This document shows positions 10,236-19,202 of a DNA stretch of 64,000 nt, one piece after another. The position numbers and the translations under genes are program-made. Positions within the stretch are counted from its first letter, which is position 1. Each line of letters starts with the position of its first letter. The notes under the pieces are model-generated. The model was not told where the DNA came from. It did not search any database and worked only from the letters and a program-made list of their open reading frames with translations. The DNA comes from Pseudoalteromonas aurantia (GTDB lineage Bacteria; Pseudomonadota; Gammaproteobacteria; Enterobacterales; Alteromonadaceae), in assembly GCF_005886875.1 (NCBI RefSeq), contig NZ_PNBY01000046.1, positions 1-64,000 on the forward strand, written 5' to 3'.

Positions 10236-10755
10236 GTTTTCTCCGTTTAAGAAGCAATACAACGATTTAAATATAGGATATATTGTTAAAAATGAAAGCG
10301 AGGTATTTATAATTTACCAATACCCTCCCCTGATTATTATTAAATAATTTTTTTTATAAGAAAATATGCTTTACTTTTATGAGTATAGATTGAAGTAGTA
10401 AACTTTTTTAAAAATTGGAACAAGGTTATAAAGACTATTGCTTGCAACATATGGTACAACAGACGAATAAAATTTTAGTAAAAAATTATTTAGCCTCATA
10501 TCTGCATAGGAATTAAATCTTAGTTACTTTTATACTCTGCATTTTAGTCTGAAGGGTGTATGCGATTGATCCAGCTGTTAGATTAATCATAGATGAGATG
10601 AGGCTTCGATGCCTTGTATGGTCTATTCAGTCATGTTTAGTAGATAGTCGAAAACAGTCTTGATGATGAAACGCTTTGAATGCATCATTCTAAACAAGAT
10701 GCTACTGACTCACCTTTCATATCACTTCATTTTTTATAATAAAGTCAGTACCTTG
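10236..10755. other. Upstream region of the chemotaxis operon, no gene seen
   Basis: This AT-rich stretch of about 520 bp lies between the first transducer gene and the IS3 remnant. It must hold the promoter for the minus-strand chemotaxis operon. I could not identify a convincing sigma-28 or sigma-70 promoter by eye. No coding frame with recognisable protein similarity was found. Confidence 0.5.
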
Positions 10756-11007
10756 TGTAACTCCCCCTAAAAATAAAACAGTTCATAAGTAGAATTTTCC
10801 ATTAACTAAAATAGTAAAATTTACCGCAAACATGGCATCGGCCAAAGCACATTTTACAAATGGCGCTCAAAATATGGTGGTATGGAAGCGTCTGATGTTA
10901 AACGCCTTAAAGAACTTGAAGAAGAAAATCGTAAGCTAAAAGATATGTTTGCAACGTTGAGCTTAAAGCACTCGATGCTTGAGGATATCATTGCAAAAAA
11001 GCTGTAA
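10756..11007 (+). pseudogene. IS3-family element left end and orfA remnant
   Basis: TGTAACTCCCCC at 10756 looks like an IS3-family left end. From about 10822 a frame reads RKHGIGQSTFYKW, RSKYGGM, then VKRLKELEEEN and KHSMLEDIIAKKL before TAA at 11005. This is the C-terminal two thirds of an OrfA helix-turn-helix protein with its leucine-rich coiled coil. An in-frame stop lies just upstream and the usual N-terminal 30-40 residues are missing, so the gene is 5'-deleted. The end retains A AAA AAG at 10995-11001, the standard -1 frameshift signal leading into OrfB. Confidence 0.8.
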
Positions 11008-11534
11008 AGACAAGTAGACGCAGAGCTTGGGTTGAGCATTTGAGAACTCAATTTAACGTCAGCGTCGCATTTGCTTGTGAAGTGGCTGGGCTAAGCCGCT
11101 CAGTTTTTTATTACAAACATAAACGGCCATCAGATGATGAAGTTATCGACGCATTGCTAGCATTGGTCGAACGCCACCAAAGATGGGGGCTGCCCAAACT
11201 ATTTAAAAGGCTTCGCAACAAGGGTAAACCTTGGAATAAGAAGCGTGTTGAACGAGTTTACAACATGCTTAAACTCAACTTAAGACGTAAAGGAAAACGC
11301 CGTGTACCAACGAGAACGCCAGAACCGTTAAGTGCCCCAGCAGAACATAACGAATCTTGGTCAATGGACTTTATGAGTGATTCATTAAGCTATGGACATC
11401 GGTTCAGAACATTGAATGTACTTGATGACTTCAATCGACAAGCATTAGCGATTGAAGTTGATACCAGTTTAACGGCTGAGAGAGTAATTAGGACACTAAA
11501 ACAGATCATTGCTTGGCGCGGAAAACCAAAACAA
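11001..11534 (+). pseudogene. IS3-family orfB (transposase), truncated
   Basis: Read in the -1 frame from the slippery heptamer, the sequence begins KKAVKTSRRRAWVEHL and continues through the HTH_21 region (RHQRWGLPKLFKRLR) into the integrase core, with SMDFMSDSL holding the first catalytic aspartate and LNVLDDFNR following. Homology stops abruptly after WRGKPKQ at 11534, just before the segment with the second aspartate (normally DNGPEF). The DDE triad is therefore incomplete and the enzyme cannot be active. An internal start at 11040 would give a 194-residue chimera that runs on into the IS982 fragment. Confidence 0.85.
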
Positions 11535-12181
11535 GGCCGCATAAAATTCTACAAAAGAGCTGTACTAAATGGGGTGGAGTTACAGCTTCAGGCTACGTTA
11601 CCCGCTCTGTATAGTTATTTATAGTCGCGCTTTGATAAGCTAACAGGCATAGCATTCATTTATTCAACTTCACTTAAGGTTTGTTACAACATGCGTATTC
11701 CTTGCTACCAAGTTTTTGCAGGCAAAGCCAAACGAGGCAAAGGAACAATGGACTGATTTTATGGCTTTAAACTTCACCTTATTATGAATGACGAAGGCGG
11801 TTTACTCGTCGTAAAAGTGACCACTGGAAATATTGATGACACAAGCCAGCACTAGATATTGTCGTGAATAATACAGGTAGCTTATACGCTGATAAAGGCT
11901 TTGTATCTGCAAGCCTAAAAGCGGAACTTGCTGAGCAAGGCATTGATTTTATTACAGGCCAACGAAGTAATATGAAACGTCAGTCAATCTCATCTTGGGA
12001 TAGAGTAATGCTATCAAAACGCTTCATCATTGAAACTGTTTTCGATCAGCTAAAAAACATGGCTCAAATAGACCATACAAAACACCTTAGTTGTATCTCA
12101 TTTATGGTTAGTTTAATGGCAAGATTGATTGCTTATACCTTTAAGGCTAAAAAGCAGGGTATAAAATTAGCTAGGCTATGA
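11535..12181 (+). pseudogene. IS982-family transposase fragment, multiply broken
   Basis: After the IS3 breakpoint the same frame continues as an IS982-type transposase, through KFYKRAV and LPALYSYL, an in-frame TAG at 11622, then RFDKLTGIAFIYSTSLKVC. The first catalytic residue of this family (IDST) reads IYST, an Asp-to-Tyr change. A TGA at 11754 replaces the Trp of the GWFYGFKLHL motif. A frameshift near 11850 separates GNIDDTSQ from the C-terminal part, which is open from 11864 (YADKGF, IIETVFDQLKN, LIAYTF). The N-terminus is missing. There are at least four independent lesions. Confidence 0.85.
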
Positions 12182-12188
12182 TTCTTAT

Positions 12189-12398
12189 GCAGAACTGAGG
12201 TTAATCAACTTACTAAAAAATGCGCTTGAGTCATGCAGTGTCGGCGGCATAATTGCCCATATCATACTCAGTGCACAAAGGCAGTGTGGGTCTTTATTGA
12301 TGAAGGTTGTTGATAATGCCATCGGTAATGCTCAAGTCGATAATTTATTTGTGCCTTCTTAAACAACTAAAGCCGATGGGCAAGGCATTGGTTTGGTG
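12189..12398 (+). pseudogene. Histidine kinase ATPase-domain fragment
   Basis: One plus-strand frame reads AELRLINLLKNALES (N box), MKVVDNAIGN (D/G1 box), NLFVPS, then TAA, then TTKADGQGIGLV (the TTK and G2 motifs). This is the order and spacing of a HATPase_c domain of NtrB/DctB-type sensor kinases. The stop falls where these kinases have PFFTTK. No kinase sequence is visible on either side, so about 65 codons survive of a gene that would normally exceed 350. The last 40 bp also encode, antisense, the C-terminus of the propeller-type gene. Confidence 0.75.
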
Positions 12399-13426
12399 CA
12401 AAAAGGTGATAGAGCAACATCGATTGGTGAAGCGGCTAAATCAGCTGCGGTATTAATATTTTCTCCATCAACAGTCGCACCTAAATAAATAAGGTCTACA
12501 CCATCATCATTCGGGTCGTATAAATGACGCGGACCACTATCTGCAAGCGTGGTCGCATAACCATTTGGCGCATCGCCAAAGTCGATCGAGTTATCAGTGA
12601 CTTTTACTTCCGCAATAGCACAACGCGCACCGTCATTTTGCCCTGATTTAGGGCCACTGGTAAAAATGGCTGCTGTCGGTGTGTACCCTACAACTGGGCT
12701 TGTGGATAAATCGACTATGTGTATTTTTCCACTTTTATTGTTACTGGCGTAGAACTGCCCGTCAACATCAAAATAAGCCGCACCAAACGCGCCACTATCA
12801 CCTGCTGTGTCTAACTGTGTTATGAACGTTGTGGTAGCGGTGTCCACGTTAATTTCATGCAAGTTGCCGTTAGACTCCATCGCGTAAAGTAAATTACTGT
12901 TAGGGTGAAATGCAAAGTCAAAGATGTTAAGATCCCAATTCTCACTACCTGTATAGTGAATTGAGGCGATAGATTGCGTAAGATCGCCATTAAGTGGAAT
13001 TTTATAAAGTCCAGAATTAGGGGTGTATACAAAATAATAGGCTTCTTGGCTCGCGCCAGACCCGATAACTTGTATATCACCCACGTAAAAGTTGGTTTCG
13101 GGTAACCCCGTTACATCGAGCACTGTCATATCATAATCATTGCCTATTTGTACTATGCGCCTAGGTGATTGTTTACTGTAGCCATACATGTATTGATCTT
13201 TGTAGTTAAATCCCACTGCGTTCACGCTTGAGGTGTTAGCTGCGCCTTCGCGGGTTAAACTTGCTGCTACGGTTGTGGCTTTCGCCGAGACCAGATCAAT
13301 ACCGTACAACTTTGCAACAGAGTTTTGCATTAAAAAGGCTTTACTCGGACAGTTTTCAAATGGGTCAGCTATCGCACTTCCTGCGGCGAACAGCATACAC
13401 ATTGTTGCGATGTAAGTTTGTTTCAT
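12359..13426 (-). CDS. Secreted propeller-type protein, 3' end replaced by foreign sequence
   Basis: The 355-residue protein begins with a clear signal peptide (cleavage near AIA-DPF, about residue 20). A repetitive beta-rich region of DUF6923/propeller type follows (about 25-270), with GFNYKDQYMYGY and FAFHPNSNLLYAM as successive blades. From about 278 the start of a surface-protein module reads DFGDAPNGYATTLADSG. That module normally runs on with acidic repeats, but here the frame ends after about 77 more residues. The last 13 codons are the antisense strand of a histidine kinase fragment. I infer a deletion that truncated a longer surface protein. Function unknown. Confidence 0.7.
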   Translation of the reverse strand: MKQTYIATMCMLFAAGSAIADPFENCPSKAFLMQNSVAKLYGIDLVSAKATTVAASLTREGAANTSSVNAVGFNYKDQYMYGYSKQSPRRIVQIGNDYDMTVLDVTGLPETNFYVGDIQVIGSGASQEAYYFVYTPNSGLYKIPLNGDLTQSIASIHYTGSENWDLNIFDFAFHPNSNLLYAMESNGNLHEINVDTATTTFITQLDTAGDSGAFGAAYFDVDGQFYASNNKSGKIHIVDLSTSPVVGYTPTAAIFTSGPKSGQNDGARCAIAEVKVTDNSIDFGDAPNGYATTLADSGPRHLYDPNDDGVDLIYLGATVDGENINTAADLAASPIDVALSPFCTKPMPCPSALVV

Positions 13427-13639
13427 AATTAAAGGCCAGTAGCAGAAGTAATATACACCTCTTTAAGCATGTGATGTTCCAACTTGTAATATAATGAAAA
13501 GTATAGTTTTCATACTTTTTTACATGTGAATTTGTTGCATCTTGCAATGACTTATTTGCATATTGCGAGTGAAATTCAATTTGCGGGCGAAGAGCGTTGT
13601 TGTACTATGCGGTTTTTTGATGTGGCGGTAAGGTGAGCA

Positions 13640-14254
13640 GTGGAATTATCAACGTGGTTGAGTTTGGTATTTATTTGTATGGTAGGGGCCATGTCGCCTG
13701 GGCCAAGTTTGGCTGTTGTATTGCGCCATTCGTTATATAACAGTGCAAGGCACGGTATTGTTGCCAGCGTTTCTCATGGAGTGGGTGTGGGTGTATATGC
13801 CGGTTTATCATTGGCAGGTCTTGCGAGCTTAATTAGCCATTTTCCAATTGTTTATAATGCGTTAGTGTATGGTGGTGCTGCATACCTTGCTTATATGGGA
13901 ATACATATACTGATGAGTCAATCATCAGGACTTACTGTCTCAAATACTCAGGCTCTCACCTCTTATAAGCAAGCCGCGCAAGATGGCTTTGCCATTGCTT
14001 TTTTAAATCCTAAACTGGCTATCTTTTTCGTGGCACTCTTTTCACAGTTTATAGATCCAGAAGCTATGACGATGACGGTGGCCATGCTCATGTGTGCGAC
14101 TGTATTGGTGATTGATACTGTGTGGTATTTCATTGTCTCTATTGGATCTGCCAAAGCACGCGATAAATTTGATTTAACCAAAAAGCAAACCGTTATTGAT
14201 AAAGTACTGGGTGTCGCTTTTTTACTCTTAGCGTTGCGAGTTGTGGTTGGATAG
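13640..14254 (+). CDS. LysE/RhtB-family amino acid exporter
   Basis: The 204-residue integral membrane protein has about six helices and the family signature near the N-terminus (MSPGPSLAVVLRHSL, then GIVASVSHGVGVG). The mid-protein segment AFLNPKLAIFFVALFSQF is also typical. Such proteins export amino acids or homoserine lactone-like compounds across the inner membrane. The start is GTG at 13640, preceded by AAGGTGA. The substrate cannot be read from sequence. Confidence 0.88.
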   Translation: MELSTWLSLVFICMVGAMSPGPSLAVVLRHSLYNSARHGIVASVSHGVGVGVYAGLSLAGLASLISHFPIVYNALVYGGAAYLAYMGIHILMSQSSGLTVSNTQALTSYKQAAQDGFAIAFLNPKLAIFFVALFSQFIDPEAMTMTVAMLMCATVLVIDTVWYFIVSIGSAKARDKFDLTKKQTVIDKVLGVAFLLLALRVVVG

Positions 14255-14273
14255 ATAATAGCGATGGCGAGCG

Positions 14274-14827
14274 CTATTGTTGATTGTCGGACTCAAAAAT
14301 CGCCAGTTTTAAATGAGCGTATCCATCGTGAGTGTTCATTATTTCTAGTGCGATGGTGTTGTTATTAATGAGGCGGCCCAATGTTACATCAAATCGAACG
14401 TTGTTCTGTTGTGCTAGGGTGAGATTGACGGTGACATCTGTAAATTGATCGTTCAAACTATGTACTTTGTAGGGACATGTGCGCACGACTAATCCAGATA
14501 ATGACAGAGAAAGTACTTTACAGGGGCAAGGAAGATGTGATTAGCGTAGCTGAGTATGCTCTAATTCTTTTGTACGCCAATGACGGTAATGATTGTTGAT
14601 ATCCACGATACTGGGTAGCTCGCAGCTTACTGTGAGGTCTCCATCACTTTGATCATCAATGTGTGCAGGGAAGTACATGAGTTGAGAGTTAATTTTTGCT
14701 AAAAGTTGCACGTCACTTGCTTTAGCTGAGCGGCCTCTGGTTTTGACAATGTTAGGTCAAATTGTGCTGTACTTTCTCGTTGTACTATTTGCGTTATGAA
14801 ATCAGATTCTTTCAGTGTAAGTTTCAT
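14274..14827 (-). pseudogene. Degenerate PilZ-like gene
   Basis: From an ATG at 14827 a frame begins MKLTLKESDFITQIVQRES and is lost after about 25-30 codons by a frameshift. A second frame then runs on as KASDVQLLAKINSQL, SCELPSIVDINNHYRHWRT and TQLR. A TAA follows (near 14540), and the same frame continues as HLPCPCKVLSLSLSGLVVRT and IALEIMNTHDGYAHLKLAIF to the stop at 14274. The KVLSLSLSGLVVRT segment resembles the D/NxSxxG region of PilZ c-di-GMP-binding domains. One frameshift plus one nonsense codon indicates decay. The PilZ label is tentative. A 70-residue frame at 14274-14486 is only its tail. Confidence 0.55.
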
Positions 14828-14828
14828 G

Positions 14829-14863
14829 ATTGCTTATTGCTTATTGCTTATTGCTTATTGCTT
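14829..14863. repeat. Five perfect 7-bp tandem repeats (ATTGCTT)
   Basis: The heptamer ATTGCTT occurs five times head to tail, with no mismatch, directly upstream of the start codon of the decayed PilZ-like gene and about 50 bp before the MATE gene end. A 7-bp unit is not a multiple of three and such tracts are prone to slippage. Seen directly in the sequence. Confidence 0.95.
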
Positions 14864-14916
14864 ATAGAGTGTGCATTAGGTCAACTAATGCACAATTCTT
14901 ACCGCAAAATAATAGC

Positions 14917-16272
14917 TTATGTGGTGATTTTGGCTCGTTTCAATAATCTCTTTTTGAGCATCATCTGTATAAGTACAAAGCTTAATATTGCTTGTAAGAA
15001 AACGGTAGCGGCCGAAAGTATCCACACGGTGGTGATTTCCATATGTGTTTGTGTCACAAAATATACCAACAATATAGAGAATAGGCCTACTCTTACCAAT
15101 GTACTGAACAAAGCCGGCCAGGTATTGCCAAACGCTTGGAACATGGCTGAGTATGAGAATACGAGGCCAGCAGGTACAAAATTGAACCCCACATAACTTA
15201 AAAATGTTGCTGCGACGGCAATAACTGCCGGATCATTGCTGAAGGGTGTGAAAAAAAACTCAGGAAAGAAAATACAGGGTAAAGCCAATACAAACATTAA
15301 TGAGGTAGTGGCGATGGTCGTGACTTTATATGTGGTGAACACACGCTTCATTTTACTGGCTGCATAATTTTGTGCGGCAATCGCAGGTGCGGCAAAAGCA
15401 ATGGCCATTACGGGTAAAAAGAGTGCTTGCATGATCCGCGACCCCAAACCAAATCCTGCTTGCTCGTCTGTACCAAACTGACTAAGTGCCCAGTAAATCA
15501 TCGCCATATATAAAAAGGTCAGCATAAACTCGCTGCCTGCTGGCCCGCCAATTTTTAGTAGCGATTTTAATATCGGTGCGTTGGGCGTGACTTTTTGTTT
15601 GTTTAATTTGAGAATATTAGGCGTACGTTTGATATACATGATACCCATAACCACAGCTGAGCAGGCTGCAAGAGAGCTGGCAAACCCAGCTCCTGCGACA
15701 CCCATACCGTTGAAAATACCCACACCAGTGATCAGTATGGGAGACAGAACAATATTTAATAACAACGCAGCCATTTGTATGATCATAAAGGGTTTAACCA
15801 GCCCAGAGCCACGCATAGAGGCTGATACCACAGTTAAAATAAACTGCATCGCTAATGAAGGTAAAAACCAATATAAATATGTTACCCCTGCGGTTTCAAT
15901 GGCTTCCGTAGCCGCTAATAGAGAAAAATAGTGGTGGCCAAATAAGTAACCAAACACACTAATGATTAAGCAGGCAGCTATGCCGTAAAACAACGCATGA
16001 CTATATACCGCACTTGCATGAAGGGGGTCTTTTCGGCCAATTGCATGAGCGACTAAAGTCGCACACCCTACGTTAAATACTTGGGTCAATGCGAGAACGA
16101 AAAAGAACAAATTACCCGCAGTGCTTACGCCCGCCAGTGCAACATCGCCTAAATGACCGACAAAGTAGAGGTCCACAATAAAGTAAAAGGTTTGCACTAA
16201 CAAACCAAAGGCAATTGGCATTGACATATTAAAGAGATGTTTATAAATAGAACCGTGTGTTAAGTTTTGCAT
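14917..16272 (-). CDS. MATE-family multidrug/Na+ efflux transporter
   Basis: The 451-residue protein has about twelve membrane helices in two six-helix halves, typical of MatE-domain antiporters. The N-terminus reads IYKHLFNMSMPIAFGLLVQT and is followed by the VDLYFVGHLGDVALAGVS motif. Such proteins export cationic drugs or metabolites using Na+ or H+ gradients. The gene lies 72 bp downstream of the MocR regulator on the same strand, so regulation by that protein is possible but not shown. Confidence 0.9.
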   Translation of the reverse strand: MQNLTHGSIYKHLFNMSMPIAFGLLVQTFYFIVDLYFVGHLGDVALAGVSTAGNLFFFVLALTQVFNVGCATLVAHAIGRKDPLHASAVYSHALFYGIAACLIISVFGYLFGHHYFSLLAATEAIETAGVTYLYWFLPSLAMQFILTVVSASMRGSGLVKPFMIIQMAALLLNIVLSPILITGVGIFNGMGVAGAGFASSLAACSAVVMGIMYIKRTPNILKLNKQKVTPNAPILKSLLKIGGPAGSEFMLTFLYMAMIYWALSQFGTDEQAGFGLGSRIMQALFLPVMAIAFAAPAIAAQNYAASKMKRVFTTYKVTTIATTSLMFVLALPCIFFPEFFFTPFSNDPAVIAVAATFLSYVGFNFVPAGLVFSYSAMFQAFGNTWPALFSTLVRVGLFSILLVYFVTQTHMEITTVWILSAATVFLQAILSFVLIQMMLKKRLLKRAKITT

Positions 16273-16344
16273 AAAGTGTGCTTAATAATTCAGTATGATG
16301 TCCCTATTTTATTTCGCTAGTGTCGCATGTCTTGATTGTAATTG

Positions 16345-17736
16345 CTATGTTAGTTGTTTATTGATTTCATTAGCTATTTTATTAAGCTGAGTCTGAATGT
16401 CGACGGTGAATTCCAGCCCAAAGTTCAACCTGAAACACTCTTTATAGTGTTTCGTTGTGCCAAATACGGTACCTGGCTTTATAAAAATATGTTGCGATAC
16501 TAACACTGTTGCTAGCATATCCGAATCAAGATCAGGCACTTTTATCCATAGCACCATACCACCATGGGGAATATATATGCTGCTATTAACGGGTAAGATG
16601 CTGTTGAGCAGTGTGATATATAAGTTTTTATGGGAGGCCAGCTTATTATTTGTGCGTTTGAGGTGCTGCTGATAATGACCTCGGTTGATGTAGTGTGCAA
16701 TTGCTAACTGAAGGGGTTTATTAACCCCTGAGGTTCGCACTTTTTGCTGTGTAATGTACGCATCAAAGTATCGACCTGGCGCACACCACCCTAATCGAAG
16801 GCCTGCGGATAATGATTTTGAAAAGCTCGCACACCAAATAACCCAACCATTTTCATCAAAGTGCTTGATGGGAAGCGGTGGCGTGCGATTATGGCTAATT
16901 TCGCGAAATACATCATCTTCTATGATTGGTAATTGATAGGTGTTGGCTAACTGGGCAATTTGGCGTTTTTGACTGTTGCTCAAACTATGGCCCGTTGGGT
17001 TTTGGTGGTTAGCAGTGAGCAAGCATGCCACTACATTGTGCTGTTGAATAGCGTACTCCATTTGTACTAGATCAATGCCATCATGTGTACTTGGAATTTC
17101 AATCACGCGCCTTTTAAGTGTGTGTAACATATCAAGTAAGCCACTGTAACAGGGGGAGCTGACCAAAATGATGTCGTGTTCATTGCTGAGTACCGAAATA
17201 GCCAGTTGCACCGCATCGAGGCAGCCGTGGGTGATTGAAATTTCTTTTTCGGACAGTGCAAATCCCTGTGTACTAAAATGTTTGCTAAGCGCAAGCCTTA
17301 ATGTTGCTTCTCCTTGTATACAGGCATAGCCCCAGATCAAATCACTATGGCGGCATGCTTGAGCAAGTGATGCACTAAGCGCTTTATGATCCACCAATGA
17401 AGCGCCAAGTTCTGCGGTGGCTAACGATTGTGGCATGAGCTCATTAGAACGCGCTGAATGTTTTGACTGGGTGGGCTTGGCAACAAAGTTTGGAAAGTCA
17501 TATTTTACTGCACCAGCTATGGGCGTAGTGACAAAGTAGCCACGTTTTGGATGCGCTGTGATATAACCTTGTGACTCAACATATCGATAGCAAGCTAACG
17601 CCGTTGTCATGCTTACTTGTTGAATATCGCAAAACGACCTTAATGAAGGAAGTGGTTTGTCAGAGGTATAAATTCGCTGCTCTATTTTGCTAATTAGTTG
17701 CTGAGCGAGTTGTTTATATTTTGCTTTTTGCTTCAT
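16345..17736 (-). CDS. MocR-family transcriptional regulator (GntR-HTH plus aminotransferase fold)
   Basis: The 463-residue protein has an N-terminal winged helix-turn-helix (about 1-70, including PLPSLRSFCDIQQVSMTTA) and a large fold-type I aminotransferase domain. The PLP-binding lysine lies in SFSKSLSAGLRLGW, and NHQNPTGHSL is the typical substrate-pocket loop. MocR proteins bind PLP and often an amine, and usually control a divergent gene. Here the divergent gene encodes a PLP-dependent decarboxylase with a 93-bp shared promoter region, making it the likely target. Confidence 0.9.
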   Translation of the reverse strand: MKQKAKYKQLAQQLISKIEQRIYTSDKPLPSLRSFCDIQQVSMTTALACYRYVESQGYITAHPKRGYFVTTPIAGAVKYDFPNFVAKPTQSKHSARSNELMPQSLATAELGASLVDHKALSASLAQACRHSDLIWGYACIQGEATLRLALSKHFSTQGFALSEKEISITHGCLDAVQLAISVLSNEHDIILVSSPCYSGLLDMLHTLKRRVIEIPSTHDGIDLVQMEYAIQQHNVVACLLTANHQNPTGHSLSNSQKRQIAQLANTYQLPIIEDDVFREISHNRTPPLPIKHFDENGWVIWCASFSKSLSAGLRLGWCAPGRYFDAYITQQKVRTSGVNKPLQLAIAHYINRGHYQQHLKRTNNKLASHKNLYITLLNSILPVNSSIYIPHGGMVLWIKVPDLDSDMLATVLVSQHIFIKPGTVFGTTKHYKECFRLNFGLEFTVDIQTQLNKIANEINKQLT

Positions 17737-17772
17737 CTGTTATCTAAAAAAGTCCACTTTTTGTATCTGTTA
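17735..17772. promoter_or_regulatory. Direct repeats in the MocR/decarboxylase promoter region
   Basis: The octamer ATCTGTTA occurs at 17735-17742 (overlapping the MocR start codon) and again at 17765-17772, 30 bp apart, about three helical turns on the same face. MocR regulators such as PdxR and GabR bind direct repeats of this kind. The assignment is an inference. Confidence 0.35.
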
Positions 17773-17829
17773 CCTTATTTTTATCAGCATAAACTAATAT
17801 GTATGTATCGTCACTCATTAGGAATAAAA

Positions 17830-19200
17830 ATGCAGTACACTTCAGATATTCAAAAAAGTATGATTGGCTTGTTAGAAGCGCAGTTCTGTCAATTTCGAGA
17901 TCAACTGGACGCGCGGGATGTTGCATCTAAGAATCAAACTTTGGCAACCTTACCTATGCCGGAGCATGGCGCTGGGTTAAATGATTTTTATCAGTTTTTT
18001 AATCAACATGTTGTAGGCAATTTGTCGGCCAGTAATGGTGGGCGTTATTGGGGTTTTGTTACCGGAGGCGCTAACCCCTGTGCAACCTTTGCAGATTGGT
18101 TAGTCAGTTTATTTAATCAAAATGTTGCGCAGCGAGGAGATTCTATTGCCTCCGAACTTGAGCTACACACTCTAGCTTGGTTATGTGATCTGTTCTTTTT
18201 ACCCGCCGACTTTAAGGGCGTGTTTACTACTGGTGCAACTGCGGCAAACGTATTGGGTGCGTTAAGTGCTCGGCAGTGTTTAGGTAAGCAGCAAGGAATG
18301 GATGTTGCGTTGGATGGCATGGCGGGATTAGCTATTGAAATATATGCGGCAACACCGCACGCGAGTATGGTCCAAAGTTTAGGCATGGCAGGGTTTGGTC
18401 AAAAGAGTTGGCATCAGGTTCGTACTTTGTCTAATAGCGAAGCCATGTGTACTGATTCTTTGGCACATATGCTGTCTAACAGTAATTGCAAAGGAAAGTT
18501 GGTGATAGCCAGTGCAGCAACTGTCACGGGGACTGATTTTGATGACCTCAGAGCCATCAGCCAGTTATGCAAACTTCATGGGGCATGGCTTCATGTTGAT
18601 GCTGCATTTGGTATTTTTGAGCGGCTACTAACTGGCCCCAATGGAAAAACAGCCGGGATAGAGTGTGCTGATAGCATTACTCTCGATTGCCATAAATGGC
18701 TCAATGTACCGTATGACTGTGGTGTATTTTTAACTCGCCAACCCCGCTACTTGGTACAGACGTGTGATGTACAAGCACCTTATTTAAACACGACTTCTGG
18801 GGGTACTAACTTTAGGTCTATGGGCATAGAAAACTCGCGTCGATTCAGAGCATTACCAGTTTTGGCGACCTTAATTGGCTACGGTAAAGAAGGGATTAAA
18901 AAGCAAATACAAAATAACATTACGTCTGCGCAGGCATTTGCTCAGTGGTTGGCTAAAAGTGAGTATTATGAGTTGGTTAAGTCATGTGAACTCAATGTGG
19001 TGCTATTTTGCCCTAATGCATCGCATTCATTGAAAAGTGTAGAGGCATGTCTAGCGGCGATTAATGCATCGGGTCGAGTATTTATGACTCCAGGTGTGTG
19101 GCAGGGAAAACCTATTATTAGAGCTGCATTAAGCAATTGGGAGACGTCTGAGAGTGACATCGAACAAGTGACTACTCTACTACAGGCACTGGGGGTGTAG
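17830..19200 (+). CDS. Pyridoxal-dependent decarboxylase family protein
   Basis: The 456-residue fold-type I PLP enzyme is of the aromatic L-amino acid/glutamate decarboxylase group. FTTGATAANVLGAL holds the phosphate-binding loop, WLHVDAAFGIF the ring-binding aspartate, and LDCHKWLNVPYDCG the PLP lysine in the H-K-W motif. It probably decarboxylates an amino acid to an amine; the substrate is unknown. ATG at 17830 is chosen because TAGGAAT precedes it; a frame open further upstream overlaps the divergent regulator. It is likely controlled by that MocR protein. A hairpin follows the stop codon. Confidence 0.88.
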   Translation: MQYTSDIQKSMIGLLEAQFCQFRDQLDARDVASKNQTLATLPMPEHGAGLNDFYQFFNQHVVGNLSASNGGRYWGFVTGGANPCATFADWLVSLFNQNVAQRGDSIASELELHTLAWLCDLFFLPADFKGVFTTGATAANVLGALSARQCLGKQQGMDVALDGMAGLAIEIYAATPHASMVQSLGMAGFGQKSWHQVRTLSNSEAMCTDSLAHMLSNSNCKGKLVIASAATVTGTDFDDLRAISQLCKLHGAWLHVDAAFGIFERLLTGPNGKTAGIECADSITLDCHKWLNVPYDCGVFLTRQPRYLVQTCDVQAPYLNTTSGGTNFRSMGIENSRRFRALPVLATLIGYGKEGIKKQIQNNITSAQAFAQWLAKSEYYELVKSCELNVVLFCPNASHSLKSVEACLAAINASGRVFMTPGVWQGKPIIRAALSNWETSESDIEQVTTLLQALGV

Positions 19201-19202
19201 TG

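Noticed and set aside
14762..15196. A 144-codon plus-strand frame over the ATTGCTT repeats
   Set aside because: It lies antisense to the end of the MATE gene, and its cysteine/serine-rich translation has no protein-like pattern. Its 5' part is the tandem repeat itself.
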